Of a DNA stretch of 64,000 nt, positions 56,810 through 64,000 are shown in pieces (positions within the stretch are counted from its first letter, which is position 1; the number at the start of each line of letters is the position of its first letter). The position numbers were made by a program, and so were the translations under genes. The notes beneath the pieces are model-generated. The model was not told where the DNA came from. It was given only the letters and a program-made list of their open reading frames with translations, and ran no database searches. Source of the DNA: Trissonchulus latispiculum (taxonomy: Eukaryota; Nematoda; Enoplea; Enoplida; Ironidae); assembly GCA_030248195.1 (NCBI GenBank), contig JASAND010010952.1:1-64000 (forward strand). The letters run 5' to 3'.

Positions 56810-57618
56810 TAGACACCATGACACTGTCCTATAATTGTAAAGTCTGGTTCATGCTTGTCCTAGACACTGTTTTTAGGTCTCGGTGTCTATGTCTCTGTCT
56901 CTATTTGGTACATACTTGTGTTTGTCTATTTGTCCATTTGTTTCTAAACTGTCCTTGAGAATCTATAAGCGAAGTTGAACAGTGCTATACTTTTTGTCTG
57001 TCCTTAGTCTGTCTGGGTGCTCGTTTCCTTTTGGGCAACGCCTTTTGGATCACGGTGACTTTTTAGCTTTTTGTGTTGGATATAGATGCCTGCATTTCGG
57101 CCCGCGGCCCGGCCGTCGATTCGACGAAGTCGACCTACGCGTCGATTCCCTGTTTTCGGTTTTTTGTTGATGCATGCTGTGAGATGAGTTTTTCAACAAC
57201 CGTAGAATTTGGGAGTTTAGAAACAGGTCTACACATCATTTTAATGCTTGGCAAAACAAGCTTAGTTTTCTGACGTACCAGTCAAATATAGACCGTCGAT
57301 ATTTTAACATCGTTTCCCAAAATTGCAGAATCGGTCAAACTTGGTTTGTGCTATGATAACAGAACTTAGGACTGAGGGATGTTTTTCTGGATTTGACTCA
57401 GTGGCTCTTAATTATTCCGAAAATTCGCAAAATTCACTGCGACACTAAATTTGGCTGCTAATTGTCTTGAGTTTCTCTAGATTGGAAACGCTCTAGTTGA
57501 ATCCAAGAAAAACGTCCATCCGCAATAGTGCGGATTTATGTTCCTTCAAAGAATTCCTTCGAACAGGTTCGGAAACAATTACTGAATCGGACCCCAACAC
57601 CAACCCCTAGGATTAAAA
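56810..57618. other. Downstream of the channel gene; nothing recognised
   Basis: C/T-rich tgtctgtct runs at 56875-57020. No gene or clear polyadenylation signal immediately after the stop. Confidence 0.4.
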
Positions 57619-58164
57619 TTGAAGGAGATGCTGGGAATCCCATTAATTTGTTCGGCAAAACATTTTCCCAACGTTGCACTTGTTAAACTCTCTGACAAGG
57701 AAAGTACAACTCAGGTCACCACTGTGCCTACCAGCTCGACATTGAAACTGTTAAATTTCTCTCGAAATTTAAAGGCCATTTACAGGCTGCCTGTTATGGG
57801 TTCGACTAGGGTACAGGAGGCACATGGGTTGCAACAGAGTCTGCTGAGATTTTGGCACCGATCCAATGAGATTTATTTATGCACAAAAAGTACCTCCTAA
57901 GCGACTGTCAACTGATTATTAAACCCCGATGACTCCTGACTCACTGCTCAGGAAACCAGCAAGGTAAAGGTTGAGGACATGCGCTGGCACGTAGGAAAGG
58001 TTACGTACCAGGGCTCTATGTCTCATGGTATTGAAATGTTCAAGGAAACACTGCTAAATACTCTATCAGACGAACTAGGCAGTGACTACACACACATCTT
58101 AGTGAAGGGGTGCAAACTATTGTCAAAAATTCTATATTCACTGGCCAACCTCTTAGAAAGGTGA
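57619..58164 (+). pseudogene. Broken coding-like stretch, family unknown
   Basis: Two open segments share one frame: 57619-57897 (ending HRSNEIYLCTKSTS) and 57943-58161 (ETSKVKVEDMRWHVGKVTYQ onward to SKILYSLANLLER), separated by three stop codons. The second segment follows a tgctcag acceptor-like site. Shared frame and protein-like composition suggest one degraded gene, possibly element-derived, or two exons. Not recognised. Confidence 0.3.
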
Positions 58165-58349
58165 TTGTCGGGGTTGTCCAGTCGGAGGCGTTTAACGGTT
58201 CCTTAACAGCTGATTCCCTGGTGTTATAGACAATTAGCATAACCGACATTAGTCGAAAATGTGGGTACGACTACATTTCTAGAAAACCTACGAAATTCTA
58301 TTTCTCAAAACCTCAAGGGTACGCCCAGCGCCATAATTAGCTAAACAAT

Positions 58350-59740
58350 GCCGGTTCTGCGCCAGGTACATCCCCTCTGGGCATTTACACAGACATTTGA
58401 GGCTCCTTATGTTACGGTATTAACTGTTTCGGCCCCCGTCACAGGTAAAATCAGGACGAAAAAGCTTTAATAAAGTTTATCTGTTCTGGTTAGACTAATG
58501 TATAGCCCCAAGTGGTTGATCTTTACTGGCTCAGCTGCAATTTCATGTGTTAAAGATATTGGTAAAGTAAATTTGCGTCACTGCAAATTGTGATGTTCTA
58601 AGCAACCGGTTATGTATCACGTGCGGTATACTAATCATTAAACTATATATAGCTCATGGAAATGTGCTCATCCTATGATTTCAAGACCAATCATTGACAA
58701 TCAGAATCTGTTAGAATTGAAAATATAAATACATTGTTTGAGAAGTACTTGCACGATTTAATGGCACCAGCAGAATATATTAATTTTCATGTCACATCAA
58801 GTTAAGCGTAATGAGTTTGCAAATTGTTATACATAATTGTTATGGAGCTTTTAATTATAGTATCAATCAGATTATTGTAAAATTATGTTCAACTGGAACC
58901 AAATGATGAAAATTGCATTATCAGATTAAGCGCATGATGAAATTATTTTCAAATTATTGCAATCACTGTCATCCTAAATTAGTCTTTGCAGTTTCTAACA
59001 GTTACGAAATGGTTAAGTTTCAAATGAAATAATGAGAACTCAAACACCAAACATCAAATATTTTTATTTCAAACATCAAATATCAAATGTCGTTATTTCA
59101 ACCGAAACAATCAGAATTCTTCATCACAGAATCACAGAGTCAGTTACAAATGTTACCCACAAAATTCTTCTTTCCTGTTTTCTTTTTCTCTTCTGTCCGG
59201 TTTTGGCATATACTTATAGTAGGTATAGGCATGTATTGACTGACTTAAGGTGGATTAAAATAATGTCAGCACCAGTCAAATGTTGGTAAGCATGTGCAGA
59301 TCGTCGTTTGGAGCTGCTATTTTTGTGACTATTTGTCCAATTTCAATGTCAATTTTTTACTAGCTAACGCTTTGTAAGTTTAGGTATTGCTATTTGTTAA
59401 TAATTTGCGTGTGTAATAAACTTAAATACCAGATTTTGGTGATAGTATTTCCGCCTCACTTGACATTTTCTATTTCTGAAGGCAATAACGCATATTTTAT
59501 GTGCTACAAAGTAACTGCAATTTTTCGTTTCGGCTCCCGCCACAGGGACGCATCAAACGGCTAGGCAATCGATAATGTTTTTTCTTTTTTTTTATTTGCT
59601 TTATTTCAACGCACAACACATATCACAAACATCAGATACAAGATTAAAAGCATCACATTTATTAGTTAACCCAACAATGAAAAATTCCCCATTATGAAAT
59701 AGTCTAATAGTACCACCTTTCATTTTCCAAATGTAACGGT
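58350..59740 (+). repeat. Element-flank block, copy C
   Basis: Begins ctgcgccaggtacatcccct and includes tgttctggttagactaatgt, cagattaagcgcatgatgaa and the 59610-59740 block. These landmarks occur in the same order and orientation at 14433-17240. It may be a long terminal repeat region of a Polinton-type element (inference). Confidence 0.6.
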
Positions 59741-60022
59741 GCAGCCTGGGAAGGAAGGGAAGGAGAAAGTGGTTACGAGCTCAGCTTCAGGCTACAGTAC
59801 AGCAGTTTACTACTACGTGCTATGGGTTTCGTGGAGAGACACGGCACATACAGTACACTAATTTAATAGATTAACAAGTCAAGACTAAGACAATTGGGTT
59901 CCCTGGGGAACGCTAGTACTAGAGGGTCTCGTGGAGAGACACGACTGACTTAGACAGATTTTAGGGCCCTGTGGAAGGGCATAGTCTTCCAGAGAAGGCA
60001 AGGTGACACGGAGATTGGAAAA

Positions 60023-60270
60023 GGTGACATTGCAGAATATACGATACCACTAACTGGATTAAAGTGTACAACAAGGTAAATGGATGGCAGTAAACTAGAG
60101 CGTGCGCGCTCGATTAGAAGTGTAGTGTAAATGTAGTGACGACCCAAAAACAAAAGAAAAGTTAAACTGTTATATGGTGAATTGACGTAAGTAAAACGGA
60201 ACTACAATAACTGGGGCATAACAAAAACGGGTTACACCCAAACTTTGTAGGTAGTTGGAAAAATATTTAA
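60023..60270 (-). repeat. LTR-like direct repeat, 3' copy relative to Gag
   Basis: About 248 bp, nearly identical to 60860-61108 in the same orientation; shared words gtgcgcgctcgattagaag and gtagtgacgacccaaaaaca. With the other copy it brackets a Gag-like fragment read on the minus strand. Confidence 0.8.
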
Positions 60271-60284
60271 AGTTTATTTTAAAG

Positions 60285-60830
60285 TTAAATTAGAACAAAT
60301 TTTAAAAGAAACAATAACTTGTTGGGGGGGTTGTCACCTTGCCACACAAATAATTGCACTGTAAAGAGACCGAGGTTGACCAACATCTCCGCTTCTTTTC
60401 TTTCCAGTTTCTTAATCAGCTCTGCCTTGAGCTGGGGATAGTCTGTCTTCACGGCCTGGTCCAGGTCTTCATACTTCTTCTTGGCCTGTTTTCTCATGAA
60501 GACGGGCACAAGCTTAGCCTTCATGGCATCGTCGCAATTCTTCCGTAACAAGATCGAAAGTACAGAACCAGTCCTTTATCTTTTCATCCGGCTTGCCGTA
60601 GAAAACAGAAATCGCGTCTTTGGGTAGCGTGAAGCTACCTGCAGCCATAGATAACTGAGGAAGGTTTGGAATCTGAGGGTGATGAACCTGAGGTTGCTGG
60701 GTTAGCTGATCAACGGCCTGGCGCAAAGAATCAAGTTGAGTTATTGGATTCCTTTGTCGCAATTGCGCGAGAAAGTTAGGGTCCACTAAACTGAGGTCAG
60801 ACTGACTTGTCGAATATCAGCACCGACTCG
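60285..60830 (-). pseudogene. Retrotransposon Gag-like fragment
   Basis: Minus-strand frame DPNFLAQLRQRNPITQLDSL, a Gln-rich linker, then AISVFYGKPDEKIKDWFCTF: the F-x-G-x-(P/D)-E...WL/WF..F pattern of Ty3/gypsy-type Gag domains. A one-base frame change near 60547 leads into NCDDAMKAKLVPVFMRKQAK and a Lys/Glu-rich helix (ELIKKLERKEAEMLVNLGLF). No ATG at the front, and no protease, reverse transcriptase or zinc knuckle before the downstream repeat. Probably an internally deleted element. Confidence 0.6.
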
Positions 60831-60859
60831 TTGTAATCTTTGGTCTAGTCCACTGTCAA

Positions 60860-61108
60860 GGCGACATTGCAGAAAACATGATACCATTAACTGGATTAAA
60901 GTGTACAACAAAGCAAGTGGATGGCAGTAAACTAGAGCGTGCGCGCTCGATTAGAAGCGAATCGAAAAATGTAGTGACGACCCAAAAACAAAAGAAAGGT
61001 TAAACTTTTATATAGTGAATTGATGTAAGTAAAACGGAACTACAATAACTGGGGCATAACAAAAATGGGTTACACCCAACCTTTGTAGGTAGTTGGAAAA
61101 ATGTTTAA
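60860..61108 (-). repeat. LTR-like direct repeat, 5' copy relative to Gag
   Basis: Nearly identical to 60023-60270. Read on the minus strand it contains an actatataaaag TATA-like sequence, as expected for a promoter-bearing LTR. LTR termini (TG..CA) and a primer-binding site could not be fixed by eye. Confidence 0.75.
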
Positions 61109-61357
61109 GCGTACGATACTGTAAGTTTACGGTAAGAGTTAGCGCAGTTTGTTTGAGAAGAGGTAGTGGTTGATTGTTGATCATTGGCATAATTGCATTG
61201 TGTTGGAGAAGAGGTAGTAGGATCTCTCTGATGATTAGCGATAAAAGATTGTGGATGAGACTTGGTTGCAGTGGTTCTTTGATAATTGGATTGTCTCCGT
61301 GGGGTTTGAGTAGGCTGGGTTGACGTTTCAGGATATGTACAACCTACATCCTCATAT
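61105..61357 (-). CDS. Thr/Ser/Gln-rich last exon of a minus-strand candidate gene
   Basis: After a tattcttag-like acceptor on the minus strand (ttattctag), phase 2 in. The frame YEDVGCTYPETSTQPTQTPR continues with Thr/Ser/Gln-rich sequence to a stop at 61105-61107. Mucin-like composition. It joins in phase to the exon ending at 61665. The stop sits at the very edge of the LTR-like repeat. Confidence 0.4.
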
Positions 61358-61664
61358 CTAGAATAAAAATATTAATAAGCTAATCAAATTTAAAAATGTA
61401 TTACCAATTGACTTTGCACGAAATCATTATTAAACTGACAGCTTATTCGAAAATCCGTAGAAGTTTGCACAAGCTTGCTCAGCTGTTAAAACACTAAGCT
61501 TATCGAAAAATATAAAATGTCTTTGTTATGAGCGTACGAAGCACAAACGTATAGCATAGGATTATTGATACGTACTAGCTTTTAAATTATACATAGTTCA
61601 CCTAGTTGTCTGTTCTTATTTGTTTATTAATTTACAACTAATTTTGAAATTTAGTATTTAATAC

Positions 61665-61860
61665 CTAGTTAAGTGAGAAAAATTTGAATTTATGATTTCG
61701 TTGATAGAATTTTCTCCACGACAGTGTCTAAATCTTTCTGAAGGACAATATCTTTGATGATTAACATCATCCCAGTTGTTGCTTTCTGAGTTGAACCTTG
61801 AATGGCTTGTTTCATTAACAGTATCCACACACTCGCAATGTTCATCCCCCAACTGTTGCC
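61665..61860 (-). CDS. Middle exon of the minus-strand candidate gene
   Basis: 196 bp, phase 1 in and 2 out, bounded by catcag and ctag|gtat on the minus strand. The frame contains GDEHCECVDTVNETSHSRFN and RYCPSERFRHCRGENSIN: Asn/Ser/Cys-rich, with N-x-S/T sites. No family recognised. Supported by its phase match to the next exon. Confidence 0.4.
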
Positions 61861-61992
61861 CTGATGCACATAACCAGATTCAGAAGCATAAGACATATAG
61901 TTATTAGATCGATCGGTAAAGGGTGGTACTCGCGAGACATTTCTGCACTTGATATCGACTTTCTTGATCATTGTTCCGATAACGTTCATCGT

Positions 61993-62367
61993 TCATGAGA
62001 CCCCCACCTTCAGCATAACCGTGCACACCATCTCGGCTTTCGTGGTTCCTGTAACTGCGATGGTTGAATGCATGTCCTTGATGTTGTTGGTGGAATCGAC
62101 TTTGATTGTGTAATGTCCTTCATAGGATTCGTCGTTCATAGCATAGTCATAACCCCAAACCCCTTCCGGCTCTTGATGCAAATTTTCGCCATTCGTGACG
62201 TTCCATGTATTTTCCCTAGCACTATTGATTTCCCAGGTTTCAGGTTCATTAGCATCTGAATATTCACTTTTAATCTGGTTGACACTTTTATTTCCTTCGT
62301 TTTCATGTGGAAACGTTCCGTTTGACACAACGGAAAATATAATTAATATTAATGCTCTCGTTATCAT
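61993..62367 (-). CDS. First exon of the minus-strand candidate gene (signal peptide)
   Basis: ATG at 62367 begins MITRALILIIFSVVSNG, a plausible signal peptide, followed by an acidic Asn-rich frame (NVTNGENLHQEPEGVWGYDY) open to TGA at 61993. A phase-1 donor is needed to reach the 61860 acceptor; candidates inside this frame are weak (for example after the GVWG codon). The exon end is therefore unsettled, and a neighbouring frame (YRNNDQESRYQ near 61970) also looks protein-like, so frameshift decay is possible. Confidence 0.35.
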   Translation of the reverse strand: MITRALILIIFSVVSNGTFPHENEGNKSVNQIKSEYSDANEPETWEINSARENTWNVTNGENLHQEPEGVWGYDYAMNDESYEGHYTIKVDSTNNIKDMHSTIAVTGTTKAEMVCTVMLKVGVS

Positions 62368-62496
62368 TCCTAAAACATGAAAACATTTACATTAGCAATG
62401 AAAAGCATCATATAATAATGTTTGCAAATTATCAAAATTTTTAGGATCCTATATCTATGTACTAGTAACTAGAGAACACACTTATTTTTCAAAATT

Positions 62497-64000
62497 TTAT
62501 TGCATGACATTATAATAAGCAAAACTACAATAACCATCGCTTAAAATGTAACGCTTATCATCAAAAGCACTAAGGCTAGTCTTATTCTGTACAATCCTGT
62601 TAATTTCTCCAATATCGCTTCTTATACTTCTCATTAAATGTTCATGTTGGGATAATTCAAATAGGGTATCCTTGTACAGTTGATGCTTGATTTGTCTCGA
62701 TACCGCATCCTTCTTAACCCTTTCGCTCTCTTCTTTTCCTTTCCTGCTGTATCTGATATACTATACATTCTCGACCTCAACCCAACAAATTCCCAAATTG
62801 TCCTTCCCGCCATCTCATCTTTCATCTTTCCTATCACCTTCTTGTTTGTAACGTCATAGCATTTATGTTCTTTAGGATAATCACTCCCATCAAATAGGTG
62901 TGATCCTATTTGATGCGGTGTGATCCTTTACCATATCTTCATAGATGTCATTTATCTGAATACAGTAGATCAGGCTATCGGTATCAGTCATTAATAGGAT
63001 AGCAGGGGGCCCATATTTGTGTTTCACGTTTTTGTAGGGAAAGCTATACATGAGCCATTTCGATAGATCCAATACAGTAAACCCCTCGTAGATGGGTTTA
63101 CACAGCTCCACTGTAGGTCTTTTCATTTTTACGGCCCACAAGACTTTCACCAATCACCTTAAATCCACTGTATTCGTTCTTCCTTGTCATTTTCGTTTCC
63201 TTCCTTTCATTGACAACCAGTTCGATGTAGTTGCCCACGTTCTCCATTGTCTTCCCAAACACACTGTTATTAAACTATTTTTTCAAAGTTATCCTTTGCT
63301 TTCTTCCTTTGTTCAGTGTTGAATAGAATATAAGGGGCAATCCATTTAGATTGAGTAAACGCAAGAGAGCGATGTATCTTTGCTAGTGTCAGGCCCACCT
63401 CCAAGTAGAGCTTGAAATTTCGATAGTGTACCATATAGTGGTCTTTCTCACATAAATTGGGGACAAGTTTCCTGACTTTACTACTTTTAAATTTCAACTT
63501 TTCTTTCGCTTCGGGTGAATTTCGTCAGTAATTAGCATCTTTTCAACGGCTAAAGGATAATCGTTATGTTGGTCATGCAGCGGGTCAGGATATTCCAAGT
63601 CCACTCTGCCATGGTCCATCCATATAGATTATTTGCATCCAAGTAGGTAATCCAGGTCTTTGGTAGAGTTGAGTCATAATCAGGTACCAGGGGATTATTT
63701 GCATTAGCGTATCTATGACTATATGACTATGAATATGACTATCTACTACTCTATCTGATACTCCTCCACGGATCCCTCTTTCAAGGAACGTATACATGTC
63801 AGGATCTTGTAACAGTTCTAGCTCTACTTCAGTCATCTTTGAGCAAGCGTAAAATAATGGTACGTAGCGATGGTGACGTAAAATAATGAGCAGGATCCAG
63901 CCCACAATTATACAAGCAAAAGTATCGAAAGTTTTCAAAAACGTCTCCAAGTAAGAGGGCATCCGTTTCCAAATATAAATCGTGGTAGTCTCCTAACTTT
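62497..64000 (-). pseudogene. Polinton/Maverick-type DNA polymerase B, frameshifted, truncated by window edge
   Basis: Protein-primed family B DNA polymerase that would replicate a Polinton-type element. Motifs read 5' to 3' on the minus strand: DYHDLYLETDALLLGDVFEN at the window edge, GIRGG (63762-63776), YLDANNLYGW (motif A region, 63614-63650), KAKDNFEK then NNSVFGKTMEN (motif B, 63240-63272), GFTVLDLSKWLMY, TDTDSL (motif C, catalytic Asp pair, 62971-62988), EFVGLRSRMYSI, SAFDDKR (62546-62572), and a stop at 62497-62499. Motifs occupy different frames, so several indels separate them; decay or read errors could explain this. The exonuclease part lies outside the window. No Polinton integrase, ATPase, protease or capsid gene is visible inside the window. 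Confidence 0.88.

Overview
The window looks like AT-rich nuclear DNA of a non-vertebrate metazoan. Genes are split by introns with GT..AG borders, there are two DEG/ENaC-type sodium channel genes (an animal-only family), and tRNA-derived SINEs, foldback/MITE-like palindromes, satellite-like tandem repeats and decayed Polinton/Maverick-type elements are abundant. I cannot name the phylum. Most long open frames in such DNA are chance or repeat-derived, so only frames with recognisable motifs or phase-consistent splice sites are called genes.

Region by region: 71-1294 (minus) is a complete, intronless DEG/ENaC subunit. 1.3-9.5 kb is repeat-rich and gene-poor, with a near-perfect 106-bp inverted repeat at 4.3-4.5 kb and a degenerate ~150-bp satellite at 7.55-8.96 kb. 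9.6-12.1 kb holds degraded coding stretches, including an SGNH-hydrolase-like fragment of the sort seen in retroelements. 14.4-18.9 kb is a mosaic of duplicated, decayed element DNA: two copies of a minus-strand gene end with an acidic C-terminus, a DNA polymerase B fragment, and exon-like pieces with an in-frame stop. 19-29 kb is mostly repeats and MITEs. 30.0-32.2 kb (plus) carries a probable small secreted-protein gene of unrecognised family, in four exon-like pieces of which three join in phase.

38.1-56.8 kb (plus) is a large multi-exon DEG/ENaC gene. It was reconstructed from an HG-motif/TM1 exon, an ectodomain series whose exon phases all agree up to 51570, and a final TM2 exon ending at 56809. 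The first coding exon and at least one ectodomain junction are unresolved, and exon 51621 runs into an in-frame TGA. Between TM1 and the usual channel ectodomain lies a Cys/Trp pattern like the first half of a C-type lectin domain. Its introns are loaded with SINEs and foldback elements, including a 1.1-kb palindrome nested inside another dispersed repeat.

58.3-64.0 kb is a second decayed element block: flanking DNA shared with 14.4-17.2 kb, a Gag-like fragment between ~250-bp LTR-like direct repeats, an unrecognised Asn/Thr-rich secreted-protein candidate, and a frameshifted Polinton-type DNA polymerase B running off the right edge on the minus strand. Channel and secreted genes are host-like; everything else is largely transposon debris. 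No CRISPR, rRNA or intact tRNA gene was seen.
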